Positions 14,731-23,586 of a stretch of 38,490 bases of DNA are shown one piece after another. The notes under the pieces were generated by a model. It saw nothing but the letters and a program-made list of their open reading frames with translations, made no database searches and was not told where the DNA came from. This DNA comes from an uncultured Oscillospiraceae bacterium (GTDB taxonomy: Bacteria; Bacillota; Clostridia; Oscillospirales; Oscillospiraceae): the NCBI GenBank assembly GCA_910579965.1, contig CAJTWF010000030.1:1-38490 (forward strand). Reading direction: 5' to 3'. The translations under genes were made by a program, and so were the position numbers. Each line of letters begins with the position of its first letter. Position 1 is the first letter of the stretch.

Positions 14731-15195
14731 ATGTTGTTTGTTAAGGATATAATGGTGTGGATTTGGCTGGGCGTGGTGGCGCTGTCGGTCTTTGTGGAGG
14801 CGGCCACCCTGACGCTGGTGTCCATCTGGTTCGCCGCAGGGGCGCTGTGCGCCACCTTCGCGGCCTACGCCGGCGTGTCGCTGACCGTTCAGCTGCTGAT
14901 CTTTGTGGCGGTGTCCATTGCGGCCTGCGCAGCGGTTCGGCCCCTGGCCCAGCGGTATGTGGCGCCCAACGTGGTGCCCACCAACGCGGACCGGCTGCTG
15001 GGCTGCGAGGCCCGGGTGACGGAGGATATCGACAACGAGGGCCCCACCGGCGCGGTGTACGTGGACGGCAAGACCTGGACGGCCAGGAGCGCCGGCGGCC
15101 AGCACCTCCCGGCCGGGACCGTGGTGGAGATCGAGGGCATGGAGGGCGTGAAGCTGATCGTCCGCGCCAGGGCCGCCGTGGAGGAGAGCGCGTAA
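14731..15195 (+). CDS. NfeD-like membrane protein
   Basis: A 154-residue protein with two or three hydrophobic segments in the first ~75 residues and a C-terminal beta-barrel (OB-fold) domain of about 70 residues (LLGCEARVTEDI...GTVVEIEGMEGVKLIVR), the short NfeD layout. Long NfeD proteins carry a serine protease; the short form usually works with a flotillin-like protein in membrane organisation. No flotillin gene is in the window. The ATG at 14731 has AAGGA 9 bases upstream; an in-frame GTG at 14695 lies right after the -10 box and is rejected. Confidence 0.85.
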   Translation: MLFVKDIMVWIWLGVVALSVFVEAATLTLVSIWFAAGALCATFAAYAGVSLTVQLLIFVAVSIAACAAVRPLAQRYVAPNVVPTNADRLLGCEARVTEDIDNEGPTGAVYVDGKTWTARSAGGQHLPAGTVVEIEGMEGVKLIVRARAAVEESA

Positions 15196-15201
15196 ACCGA
15201 G

Positions 15202-15239
15202 GAGGGGAGGGTCCGGTTCTGACCCGCCCCCTCTTTTTT
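15202..15239 (+). terminator. Terminator after the NfeD-like gene
   Basis: Stem GAGGGG-A-GGGTC (15202-15213) with GACCC-GC-CCCCTC (15221-15233), one internal mismatch, followed by T6. Confidence 0.75.
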
Positions 15240-15272
15240 GCCCGCCGGACGGAGCCCGTACCAACTTCCCAG

Positions 15273-15301
15273 TTGAAATCCCCGGAAAACTATGCTATGC
15301 T
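15273..15301 (+). promoter_or_regulatory. Promoter of the lepB-ylqF-rnhB-yraN-thrC operon
   Basis: TTGAAA (15273-15278), 17-base spacer, TATGCT (15296-15301). No other clear promoter is seen before the downstream genes up to 20091. Confidence 0.65.
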
Positions 15302-15339
15302 GTTAGATTAGAACAGTTTATTCTAAGGAGTGTGCCGCT

Positions 15340-15978
15340 ATGGCAGAGGAACATAAAAAGCTGGATACCCCGGAAAACGCCGCCTCCCCGGAGCAGGGGG
15401 AGGCGAAAAAGGAGCCGGAAACCCTGGAGGGGATGCTCTACTGCTGGGCCCAGGCCCTCATCACGGCGGTGGTGGGCGTGGTGCTGCTGTTTACCTTCGC
15501 CTTCCGCCTCATCGGTGTCAGCGGGCCGTCCATGCAGGACACGCTGTACACCGGAGACCGCCTGCTGGTGCTCAACGCCGCCTTCTGCGACTTTCAGCCC
15601 GGGGACGTGGTGGTCATCAACAACTACAACGCTGATCTCAGCGACACCCTCATCAAGCGGATCATCGCCGTGGGGGGGCAGACCATTGACATTGACCTGG
15701 CCAGCTCCACCGTGTACGTGGACGGCCAGCCCCTGGACGAGCCCTACGTGAAGGGCTTCACCGACACCATCGAGGGCACCCGGTTCCCCCTGACCCTGGC
15801 GGAGGATGAGGTGTTCGTCATGGGGGACCACCGGGACCACAGCACCGACAGCCGCAGCGCCCGCCTGGGGCCCGTGAAGGAGGGCTATCTCCAGGGCAAG
15901 GCGGTGCTCCTGCTGCTGCCGGGCACAAACCCGGATCTGGGGGCCCGGGAGTGGGACCGCATCGGGCTGGTCCGGTGA
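15340..15978 (+). CDS. lepB: Signal peptidase I
   Basis: A 212-residue membrane-anchored serine protease that removes signal peptides from exported proteins. A charged N-terminus (1-30) is followed by one membrane segment (about 36-57). Catalytic Ser64 lies in SGPSM and the general base is Lys106 in IKRIIAVGG; the C-terminal box is GDHRDHSTDSR, with His in place of the more common Asn. Length and layout are those of the Gram-positive type. Ribosome binding site AAGGAG precedes the ATG at 15340. It heads a run of genes in which signal peptidase precedes ylqF and rnhB, a neighbourhood often found in Firmicutes. Confidence 0.95.
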   Translation: MAEEHKKLDTPENAASPEQGEAKKEPETLEGMLYCWAQALITAVVGVVLLFTFAFRLIGVSGPSMQDTLYTGDRLLVLNAAFCDFQPGDVVVINNYNADLSDTLIKRIIAVGGQTIDIDLASSTVYVDGQPLDEPYVKGFTDTIEGTRFPLTLAEDEVFVMGDHRDHSTDSRSARLGPVKEGYLQGKAVLLLLPGTNPDLGAREWDRIGLVR

Positions 15979-16003
15979 GAGATCGGAGCAAAGGAGCGCT
16001 GCC

Positions 16004-16876
16004 ATGGACGGAATGAACATCCAGTGGTATCCCGGCCACATGACCAAGACCCGGCGGATGATCGCCCAGCAGCTGCGCCACATGGACGCGGTGTGCGAGA
16101 TTCTGGACGCCCGGATCCCCATCGCCAGCCGGAACCCGGACATGGAGGAGCTGACGGCGGACAAGCCCAGGCTCATCGTCCTCAACCGGGTGGATCTGGC
16201 GGACCCGGCGGCCACCCGCCGCTGGCGGGACTATTTTCAGCGGCGGGGCTGCGCCGTGCTGGAGGCCAACGCCAAGGCCGGACAGGGGGTCCGGCAGTTC
16301 CCGGCCGCGGTGCGGGAGCTCCTGGCGGACAAGCTGGCCGCCTACGCCCAGCGGGGGCAGGCGGGCCGGATGGTCCGGGTGATGATCCTGGGCATCCCCA
16401 ACGTGGGCAAGTCCACCTTCATCAACCAGGTCTCCCGCCGGAAGACCGCCAAGACGGAGGACCGGCCCGGCGTGACCCGGACCAAGCAGTGGGTCCCGGT
16501 GGACCAGAGCCTGGAGGTGATGGACACCCCGGGGATGCTGTGGCCCAAGTTTGAGGACCCCCGGGTGGGCTTCTGCCTGGCCTGCACCGGCGCGGTGCGG
16601 GACGAGGTCATGGACCTGGAGGAGCTGGCCAGCCGCCTGATAGCCTACCTGGGCCGGCGCTACCCCCAGGCCCTGGCGGAGCGGTACAGGATCCAGCCGG
16701 AGCCGGAGGAGAGCGGCTATGACCTGCTCACCCGGGCCGGACGGAAGCGGGGCTTCGTGGTCCGGGGCGGCGAGACCGACACCGAGCGCATGGCCCGGGT
16801 GCTGCTGGACGAGTTCCGGGACGGCAGACTGGGCCGGTTCACCCTGGAACTGCCGGAGGAGCTGGACCATGAATAA
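16004..16876 (+). CDS. ylqF: Ribosome biogenesis GTPase YlqF (RbgA)
   Basis: A 290-residue circularly permuted GTPase needed for late assembly of the 50S subunit. The motifs come in the permuted order: G4 NRVD (61-64), G5-like EANAKAG (87-93), G1 GIPNVGKST (130-138), G3 DTPG (174-177). The N-terminus NIQWYPGHMTKTRR is the family signature. A C-terminal helical RNA-binding domain follows. Its last 8 bases overlap the start of rnhB. Ribosome binding site AAAGGAG precedes the ATG at 16004. Confidence 0.97.
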   Translation: MDGMNIQWYPGHMTKTRRMIAQQLRHMDAVCEILDARIPIASRNPDMEELTADKPRLIVLNRVDLADPAATRRWRDYFQRRGCAVLEANAKAGQGVRQFPAAVRELLADKLAAYAQRGQAGRMVRVMILGIPNVGKSTFINQVSRRKTAKTEDRPGVTRTKQWVPVDQSLEVMDTPGMLWPKFEDPRVGFCLACTGAVRDEVMDLEELASRLIAYLGRRYPQALAERYRIQPEPEESGYDLLTRAGRKRGFVVRGGETDTERMARVLLDEFRDGRLGRFTLELPEELDHE

Positions 16877-17507
16877 AAAGACAGTCCCCATGCGGGAGCT
16901 GGAGGAGGCGGCCCGGGCGCGGGGCTTTGCTCTGGTCTGCGGCTGCGACGAGGCGGGGGCAGGCCCCCTGGCGGGACCGGTGTACGCCGCCGCCGTTATC
17001 CTGCCCTCTGACCTGGTTCTGGTGGGGCTCAACGACTCCAAGCAGGTCACCGCCAAGCGGCGGGAGGCCCTCTTTGACCAGATTCAGCAGGGGGCGCTGG
17101 CCTGGGCCGTGGCCTGGGCGGGCCCGGAGGAGATTGATGAGACGGACATCCTCAGCGCCCGGATGCTGGCCATGCAGCGGGCCATCGACGGCCTGGACCC
17201 GGCGGCGGACTACGCCCTCATCGACGGAAACCGGGACAAGGGCCGGCATTTCGCCATCACCGCCCCCCACGAGACCGTGATAAGGGGGGACAGCCGCAGC
17301 GTCAGCATCGCCGCCGCCTCCATCCTGGCCAAGGTGAGCCGGGACCGGTACATGGCCGGACTGGCGGAGCAGTATCCCCAGTACGGCTTTGAGAAGCACA
17401 AGGGGTACGGAACGGCCCTCCACTACGCCATGCTGGACCAGTTCGGCCCCAGCCCCGTCCACCGCAGGAGCTTTCTGAAAAAGTGGGAGGCCGGCCGCCT
17501 TGGATGA
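16869..17507 (+). CDS. rnhB: Ribonuclease HII
   Basis: A 212-residue enzyme that cuts RNA in RNA-DNA hybrids and removes single ribonucleotides from DNA. The first catalytic acids are D27-E28 in CDEAGAGPLAGP and a third is D119; the conserved SIAAASILAKVSRDR helix is present. The family motif GRG is GAG here (Ala31 instead of Arg), at the segment that contacts the ribonucleotide at the junction. The start at 16869 overlaps the ylqF stop by 8 bases; an earlier in-frame ATG lies deep inside ylqF and is rejected. The stop overlaps the start of yraN. Confidence 0.95.
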   Translation: MNKKTVPMRELEEAARARGFALVCGCDEAGAGPLAGPVYAAAVILPSDLVLVGLNDSKQVTAKRREALFDQIQQGALAWAVAWAGPEEIDETDILSARMLAMQRAIDGLDPAADYALIDGNRDKGRHFAITAPHETVIRGDSRSVSIAAASILAKVSRDRYMAGLAEQYPQYGFEKHKGYGTALHYAMLDQFGPSPVHRRSFLKKWEAGRLG

Positions 17508-17856
17508 GCGGAAGCGGCGGGGAGACCGGGGGGAGGCCGCCGTCTCCGCGGCCCTGGAGGCGCGGGGATACCGGATCCTGGCCCGGCAGTACCGGTGCCG
17601 CTGGGGGGAGCTTGACCTGGTGGCCTGGGACCCGGCGGGGGTGCTCTGCTTTGTGGAGGTGAAGACCCGCTCCCCGGACGCCATCGCTCCGGGCCGGGAG
17701 GCCGTCACCCCCGCCAAGCGCCGGCGGCTGCGGCAGGCGGCGTCCTTTTATCTGACCCAGAGCCCGCTGGACTGCCCCTGCCGGTTCGACGTGGCGGAGG
17801 TGTGGGCCCGGGAGGACGGCTGGCACGTGAAGTATATTATGAGCGCGTTTGAGTGA
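17500..17856 (+). CDS. YraN / UPF0102 family nuclease-fold protein
   Basis: A 118-residue protein of the UPF0102 family, which has a Holliday-junction-resolvase-like endonuclease fold; its in vivo role is unknown. Conserved marks are RGDRGEAAVSAALEARGYRIL at the start, WGELDLVA with the acidic residues of the fold, and FVEVKTR. The likely start is TTG at 17500, since no ATG or GTG is in frame before the conserved region and GGGAGG (17485-17490) lies 9 bases upstream. It overlaps the rnhB stop by 8 bases. Placement after rnhB is the usual one for this family. Confidence 0.92.
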   Translation: MDERKRRGDRGEAAVSAALEARGYRILARQYRCRWGELDLVAWDPAGVLCFVEVKTRSPDAIAPGREAVTPAKRRRLRQAASFYLTQSPLDCPCRFDVAEVWAREDGWHVKYIMSAFE

Positions 17857-17879
17857 GCGCGCTTCTGGAGGATACGATC

Positions 17880-19364
17880 ATGCAATATTTGAGTACACGA
17901 GACAAGAGCCTGCGGGTGAGCGCGGCGGAGGCCATCAAGATGGGACTGAGCCGGGACGGCGGACTGTTCACGCCCGTAAACTTCCCGGTGCTCCGGGCCC
18001 TGGACGTGGAGATGCTGCGGGGCATGTCCTACCCCCGCCGGGCGGCCTACATCATGGGCAAGTATCTGGAGCAGTTCCGGCCCGAGGACCTGGGCCTCTT
18101 CGCTGAGCGGGCCTACGGCCCGGACCGGTTCGACGCCCCCGGCGTGGCCCCCCTGCGCCAGCTGGACCAGCACACCTGGTGCCTGGAGCTGTGGCACGGG
18201 CCCACCAGCGCCTTCAAGGACATGGCCCTGCAAATGCTGCCCCAGCTGCTCTCCACCAGCCTGAGGATGACCGGCGAGGAGAAGACCGCCTGCATCCTGG
18301 CGGCCACCTCCGGCGACACCGGCAAGGCAGCCATGGAGGGCTTTGCGGACGTGGAGCAGACCAGGATTCTGGTCTTCTACCCCAGGGACGGGGTCAGCGA
18401 GATCCAGAGGCTGCAAATGGTCACCCAGGAGGGGGACAACGTGGGCGTGTGCGCCGTGGAGGGCAACTTCGACGACGCCCAGAACGGCGTCAAGCGCATC
18501 TTCTCCGACCCGGCCATCCGGGAGGAGCTGGAGAAGCGGGGGTGCTTCCTCTCCTCGGCCAACTCCATCAACTGGGGGCGCATCCTGCCCCAGGTGGTCT
18601 ACTATATCTCCGCCTACTGCGACCTCCTCAACGCCAAGGAGATCAAGCTGGGGGACAAGGTGAACTACTGCGTGCCCACCGGGAATTTCGGCAACATCCT
18701 GGCCTGCTACTACGCCCGGAGAATGGGCCTGCCGGTGGGAAAGCTGATCTGCGCCTCCAACCGCAACGACGTGCTCACGGAGTTTATCCGCACCGGCGTG
18801 TACGACCGCAACCGCCCCTTCCACGCCACCATGTCCCCCTCCATGGACATCCTCATCTCCAGCAACCTGGAGCGGCTGCTGTTCGATCTGAGCGGCGGGG
18901 ACGATCAGCTGGTCCGCTCCCTCATGGGACAGCTGGAGAAAACGGGCCGCTATGAGGTCCCCGGGGAGATGCGGGAGAAGCTGGGGGAGCTGTTCTACGG
19001 CGGCTTCTGCGGCGAGGAGGACACCGCCTCCACCGTGGCCATGCTCTACCGCTGCGGCTACCTCATCGACACCCACACCGCCGTGGCGGCCAAGGTGCTC
19101 ACCGACTACCGCCGGGAGACCGGCGATATGACCCCAGCCATCTTTGTCTCCACCGCCAGCCCCTACAAGTTCTGCGACAGCGTCCTCTCCGCCATCGGCG
19201 AGACCCCGGCGGAGGACAGCGTGGACCGCATCGCCCAGATGGAGGCGGTCACCGGCGTGGCCGCGCCGGCCCGTCTGGCCGCCCTGAAGGGCAAGGCCCC
19301 CCGGTTCCATCAGGTGACGAAGCGGGAGGCCATGGAGAACGTGGTGCTGGATTTTCTCAAATAA
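17880..19364 (+). CDS. thrC: Threonine synthase
   Basis: A 494-residue PLP enzyme that turns O-phosphohomoserine into threonine and phosphate. The PLP lysine is K113 in HGPTSAFKD; the phosphate-binding loop of the cofactor site is near VPTGNFGNI. The N-terminus (YLSTRD...AEAIKMGLSRDGGLF) and length match the larger bacterial and yeast type. The ATG at 17880 with GGAGG 9 bases upstream is preferred to an in-frame GTG at 17853. The usual partners (hom, thrB) are not adjacent; an ApgM-like gene at 26874-28127 may supply a homoserine kinase activity. Confidence 0.96.
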   Translation: MQYLSTRDKSLRVSAAEAIKMGLSRDGGLFTPVNFPVLRALDVEMLRGMSYPRRAAYIMGKYLEQFRPEDLGLFAERAYGPDRFDAPGVAPLRQLDQHTWCLELWHGPTSAFKDMALQMLPQLLSTSLRMTGEEKTACILAATSGDTGKAAMEGFADVEQTRILVFYPRDGVSEIQRLQMVTQEGDNVGVCAVEGNFDDAQNGVKRIFSDPAIREELEKRGCFLSSANSINWGRILPQVVYYISAYCDLLNAKEIKLGDKVNYCVPTGNFGNILACYYARRMGLPVGKLICASNRNDVLTEFIRTGVYDRNRPFHATMSPSMDILISSNLERLLFDLSGGDDQLVRSLMGQLEKTGRYEVPGEMREKLGELFYGGFCGEEDTASTVAMLYRCGYLIDTHTAVAAKVLTDYRRETGDMTPAIFVSTASPYKFCDSVLSAIGETPAEDSVDRIAQMEAVTGVAAPARLAALKGKAPRFHQVTKREAMENVVLDFLK

Positions 19365-19404
19365 TCTAAAGAGGCTCCCCCGGGGCCGGAGAAGGAGTCC
19401 GCCT

Positions 19405-20091
19405 ATGGCCCTCTACGCAATCGGAGATCTGCACCTGTCCCTGTCCGTCAACAAGCCCATGGACGTATTCGGCCCGGGCTGGGCCAACCACGTCCAGCGG
19501 CTGGAGGAGGCCTTCTCCCAGCTCACGGCGGAGGACGTGACGGTTCTGTGCGGGGACACCTCCTGGGGCATGGCCCTCCGGGAGAGCCTGGAGGACTTCC
19601 GGTTCATTGACCGCCTGCCGGGGAAAAAGCTGCTGGTGAAGGGCAACCACGACTACTGGTGGACCACTGCGGCCAAGATGACCCGCTTCTTCCAGGACAA
19701 CGGCGTCACCACCATCGGCATCCTTCACAACAACTGCCACGCCTACGGGGACTATGCCCTGTGCGGGACCCGGGGGTGGTTCTACGAGGAGGAGCAGTCC
19801 GGCCACAACGAGAAGGTGCTCAACCGGGAGGTGGGCCGTCTGGAGGCGTCGCTGAAGGCGGCGGAGGGCCGGAAAATCCTGGCCTTCCTCCACTACCCGC
19901 CCCTGTACACCGGTTACCGCTGCCCGGAGATCCTGCGGACGCTGGAGGCGTACAGGGTGGAGCGGTGCTTCTACGGCCACCTCCACGGCCCCACCCACAA
20001 GCGGGCCATTGAGGGAACCGTGGAGGGCGTGTCCTACGCCCTGGTGGCGGCGGACTACCTCCGCTTTGCGCCGAAAAAGATCATAGACTGA
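19405..20091 (+). CDS. Calcineurin-like metallophosphoesterase
   Basis: A 228-residue soluble protein with the five metal-binding blocks of the family: GDLHLS (7-12), GDTSW, GNHDYWW, an HYPPL block and GHLHG near 198. The phosphatase substrate is not known. The aromatic GNHDYWWT variant marks a subgroup of uncharacterised clostridial metallophosphoesterases. GGAGAAGGAG precedes the ATG at 19405. It follows thrC after 40 bases and is the last gene of this plus-strand run before a strong terminator. Confidence 0.9.
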   Translation: MALYAIGDLHLSLSVNKPMDVFGPGWANHVQRLEEAFSQLTAEDVTVLCGDTSWGMALRESLEDFRFIDRLPGKKLLVKGNHDYWWTTAAKMTRFFQDNGVTTIGILHNNCHAYGDYALCGTRGWFYEEEQSGHNEKVLNREVGRLEASLKAAEGRKILAFLHYPPLYTGYRCPEILRTLEAYRVERCFYGHLHGPTHKRAIEGTVEGVSYALVAADYLRFAPKKIID

Positions 20092-20126
20092 GGGAGGAGG
20101 GGTCAGCCCCTCCTCCCTCGGTTTTT
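20090..20126. terminator. Terminator between convergent genes
   Basis: Perfect 13-bp stem (20090-20102 with 20107-20119), TCAG loop, then GGTTTTT. The stem begins inside the TGA stop codon of the metallophosphoesterase gene, and its tail reaches the stop codon of the convergent nitroreductase-Nudix gene. Confidence 0.85.
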
Positions 20127-21217
20127 CACGATTTCCCGTTGAGATACGCCTCCGCCGCCAGCAGGACCTCCTCGTCCGTGGCAAAGGTGACCAGGGCCCG
20201 GGCCTCCCGGAAGGAGAACCAGCCCAGCTGGGCGATCTCCTCCTCCTGGCGGCGCTCCGTGCCCCCGGCGGGGGTGGCGGTGAAAAAGACCACGTCCTTG
20301 ACGATCCCCGGTGCGGGGGAGTAGGTGACCACCTGGCGAAAGCCTGTGTCGATGTCCGCCGTGAGCCCCGTCTCCTCCCGAATCTCCCGCGCGGCGGTCT
20401 CCTGCTCGGTCTCCCGGCCCTCCACGTGGCCCTTGGGAAAGCTCCAGTGGCCCCCGTTGTGGCGGGCCAGGAGGTACTCCCTCCCATCCCCGGCGGGCCG
20501 CCAGATCACCGCGCCGCAGGACTTCTCCTCCGCCGCCTTGCGGAACACCCCGCCGTCGCCCCAGGTCCAGGTCCCGCCGTGGGCCCCCAGCTGAAAGTGG
20601 CGCTTGGCAATACCCAGATCCACCATGGCGAAGGCCCCGCCGCCGGTGAGCCGGACCTGGACCGTGCCATCGGCCTGGAGCTGGAAGCGGTAGCCCTGCC
20701 GGTTCATGGCCGAGGGGGCCCGCTGCACGGCGGCTATGCCCGCCCCAAACCAGGCCGGCGCGCAGTCCGCCGGGAGGGCCAGCTCCCCGGCGGGCCGCAG
20801 GGCCCGGGGAGCCGGACTCCCCTCCGGAATGCCCAGGGCCGCCGCGCACACCAGGGTCTCCCCCGGCTCCAGCCGGGCCTGACACGCCCCCCGGTCATAG
20901 GTCCCGCCCACCCAGCAGGTCCCCAGGCCCATGGAGACGGCGGTGAGGATCAGCTCCTCCCCCCAGTAGCCGCACTTCTCCTCCAGATCCGGGTCCTCCG
21001 CCGGACCGGCGAACAGTAAACAGCCCCGGGCGCTCTCCAACCGCCCCTGGCCCGCGAATACGGAGCCGGCGGGGCACACCAGCCGGACGCCCAGCCCGGC
21101 GCGGCGATTGCACTCCGCCAGGGCCTTGCCCAGCTGGTCCAGCTGGGCCCTCTCCAGAGGCTGGGGCAGATAGGTCCGCTGAGAGCGGCGGACGGAAACA
21201 GCTTCCAACAGGGTCAT
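20126..21217 (-). CDS. Nitroreductase-like domain fused to a Nudix hydrolase
   Basis: A 363-residue protein with two domains. Residues 1-225 resemble the nitroreductase superfamily, putative TM-nitroreductase group (RRSQRTYLPQPL start, EELILTAVSMGLGTCWVGG core, SAMNRQGYRF FMN-contact stretch, then MVDLGIAKRHF). Residues 232-363 form a Nudix domain; the box G263-x5-E269-x7-R277-E278-x2-E281-E282-x-G284 is complete, and the HWSFPKGHVE lead-in is typical of Ap4A-hydrolase-like members. It may couple FMN redox chemistry and nucleotide hydrolysis, but the substrate is unknown. The frame is continuous across the joint, so the fusion is not a frame error. Ribosome binding site GGAGG lies close to the ATG. 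Confidence 0.88.
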   Translation of the reverse strand: MTLLEAVSVRRSQRTYLPQPLERAQLDQLGKALAECNRRAGLGVRLVCPAGSVFAGQGRLESARGCLLFAGPAEDPDLEEKCGYWGEELILTAVSMGLGTCWVGGTYDRGACQARLEPGETLVCAAALGIPEGSPAPRALRPAGELALPADCAPAWFGAGIAAVQRAPSAMNRQGYRFQLQADGTVQVRLTGGGAFAMVDLGIAKRHFQLGAHGGTWTWGDGGVFRKAAEEKSCGAVIWRPAGDGREYLLARHNGGHWSFPKGHVEGRETEQETAAREIREETGLTADIDTGFRQVVTYSPAPGIVKDVVFFTATPAGGTERRQEEEIAQLGWFSFREARALVTFATDEEVLLAAEAYLNGKS

Positions 21218-21294
21218 GGTTCCTCCTTTCCGGCGGGCCCCCGCAGGGCCGCCAGCGCCGGATTGTTCAGTCCCTCAAAAGGTTAGAAATCGAC

Positions 21295-21333
21295 ATTATA
21301 TCCTATTTTCCACAAAGAGGGCAGGGTTGTCAA
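21295..21333 (-). promoter_or_regulatory. Candidate promoter region of the nitroreductase-Nudix gene
   Basis: Minus strand has a perfect TTGACA (21333-21328) and a perfect TATAAT (21300-21295), but 27 bases apart, too far for one promoter. TTGACA with GAAAAT (21310-21305) at 17 bases is the alternative. Which is used cannot be told. Confidence 0.4.
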
Positions 21334-21365
21334 GATAAAAAATGTGAATGTTCTGTAAAAAATGC

Positions 21366-21394
21366 TTGCATAAGCTGAGAGAATCTGGTAAAAT
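21366..21394 (+). promoter_or_regulatory. Promoter of the glycine riboswitch transcript
   Basis: TTGCAT (21366-21371), 17-base spacer ending TGG, TAAAAT (21389-21394). Transcription would start near 21401, just before the first aptamer. Confidence 0.65.
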
Positions 21395-21422
21395 ACACCT
21401 ATCAACTACATACTCGGAAGAT

Positions 21423-21591
21423 GTCCGCAGGAGAGCAGGAGCTTTTCCGTCAGGAAGCACTCCCACCAAAGGCGCAGCTCGTACAGGTAAGCAGGACTGC
21501 GGACGGACGAAATTCTGGAGAAGCCCGCCCATGGCGGGTGCCGAAGGTGCAAACGGCCGATCCCCGTAATCTCTCAGGCAAAAGGACAGAA
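21423..21591 (+). promoter_or_regulatory. Tandem glycine riboswitch
   Basis: Two aptamers. Aptamer II (about 21513-21591) has the class signature almost exactly: GGAGAAG, then GCCGAAGGTGCAAAC, then CTCTCAGGCAAAAGGACAG, closed by TTCTG/CAGAA. Aptamer I (21423-21504) is closed by GTCCGCAG/CTGCGGAC and has GGAGAGC, a degenerate CCACCAAAGGCGCAG core and ACAGGTAAGCAGGAC. A short linker of about 8 bases joins them. An intrinsic terminator follows at 21662-21691, so control is probably by transcription termination. It precedes a sodium:amino-acid symporter gene; whether glycine turns the gene on or off cannot be read by eye. Confidence 0.92.
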
Positions 21592-21661
21592 CCCGCTATA
21601 TGGCCAGCCCGGGAACCGGTCTTCCTGGGGTGGCTGGGAGACTGTTTTTCTCTGGGAGACG

Positions 21662-21691
21662 GGGAGACGCTCAGGCGTCTCCTCTGTTTTA
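21662..21691 (+). terminator. Riboswitch expression-platform terminator
   Basis: GGGAGACGC (21662-21670) pairs with GCGTCTCCT (21675-21683) across TCAG, followed by CTGTTTTATTT. It lies between the riboswitch and the symporter ribosome binding site. An upstream GGGAGAC at 21654-21660 could compete for the 3' arm and act as antiterminator. Confidence 0.7.
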
Positions 21692-21726
21692 TTTCCGGTA
21701 TGTAAATAAAATTAAGGAGAGAGAGT

Positions 21727-23145
<1,419 letters not shown>

Positions 23146-23167
23146 GCTTTTCTCCCTCCCCTTTCAC

Positions 23168-23203
23168 GGGCGGGAGCTGCGGGACCGGCCCCAGCTCCCG
23201 CCC
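23168..23203 (+). other. GC-rich hairpin after the symporter gene
   Basis: Perfect 12-bp stem GGGCGGGAGCTG (23168-23179) with CAGCTCCCGCCC (23192-23203), loop of 12. It has no T-run and lies 22 bases after the stop codon; it may protect the mRNA 3' end ahead of the terminator at 23221. Confidence 0.5.
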
Positions 23204-23220
23204 CAAGGGAAGATTGGAAG

Positions 23221-23255
23221 CGGCCCATTCGGATTTTCTCCGAATGGGCCGTTTT
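23221..23255 (+). terminator. Rho-independent terminator of the symporter gene
   Basis: Perfect 13-bp stem (23221-23233 with 23239-23251), TTTTC loop, then TTTT. Confidence 0.85.
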
Positions 23256-23258
23256 CCG

Positions 23259-23486
23259 CTATGATTGATGGAGGAAAGAAAAAAGCAGATCAAGGGACTT
23301 GAAGCGGAGGACCGTGCCGTCCTCCTCCCAGCATACGCCGCCGGAGGTGTCCTCGGTGACGGGGGCGCTGGTGAGCTGCTGGGAGATGGGGGAGAAGAGG
23401 ACGCCCCACCACATGGGCGTCGTGGAGAGCAGCATGGCGCAGAAGCCGATGAGCGCGGAGAGCAGAAGCTTATTTCGCAATTTCAT
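23259..23486 (-). CDS. Hypothetical small membrane or exported protein
   Basis: A 75-residue frame starting MKLRNKLLLSALIGFCAMLL: a basic start and a hydrophobic segment (about 6-23) like a signal peptide or membrane anchor, then a Trp-containing stretch (TPMWWGVLFSPI) and an acidic middle. No family was recognised. No clear Shine-Dalgarno sequence precedes the ATG at 23486; an in-frame GTG lies at 23495. Support comes from a good upstream promoter (23543-23572) and from an 18-bp hairpin that would form the 5' end of the transcript, immediately before the start. It could instead be non-coding leader sequence. Confidence 0.45.
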   Translation of the reverse strand: MKLRNKLLLSALIGFCAMLLSTTPMWWGVLFSPISQQLTSAPVTEDTSGGVCWEEDGTVLRFKSLDLLFSFLHQS

Positions 23487-23490
23487 AGAA

Positions 23491-23535
23491 AACACCGTCC
23501 AAACTGGAATTTCTGTATCCAGTATGGACGGTGTT
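23491..23535 (-). repeat. 18-bp inverted repeat at the 5' end of the small membrane-protein transcript
   Basis: AACACCGTCCAAACTGGA (23491-23508) and its complement at 23518-23535 pair with one mismatch over a 9-base loop. The predicted transcription start near 23536 falls at the outer edge, so the RNA would begin with this hairpin. Confidence 0.7.
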
Positions 23536-23542
23536 CTGGCGT

Positions 23543-23572
23543 TTTATACCAATTTTCTGAAAAAGATGTGAA
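23543..23572 (-). promoter_or_regulatory. Promoter for the small membrane-protein transcript
   Basis: Minus strand: TTCACA (23572-23567), 18-base spacer ending TGG, TATAAA (23548-23543). Both boxes match 5 of 6 and the -10 is extended. Confidence 0.55.
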
Positions 23573-23586
23573 GAAATAAAAGATGG

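Noticed and set aside
21421..21705. Open frame of 94 codons in the symporter leader
   Set aside because: The sequence is fully explained by the tandem glycine riboswitch and terminator.
23265..23579. Plus-strand frames opposite the small membrane-protein frame
   Set aside because: No promoter or ribosome binding site on that strand; they start directly after the symporter terminator.
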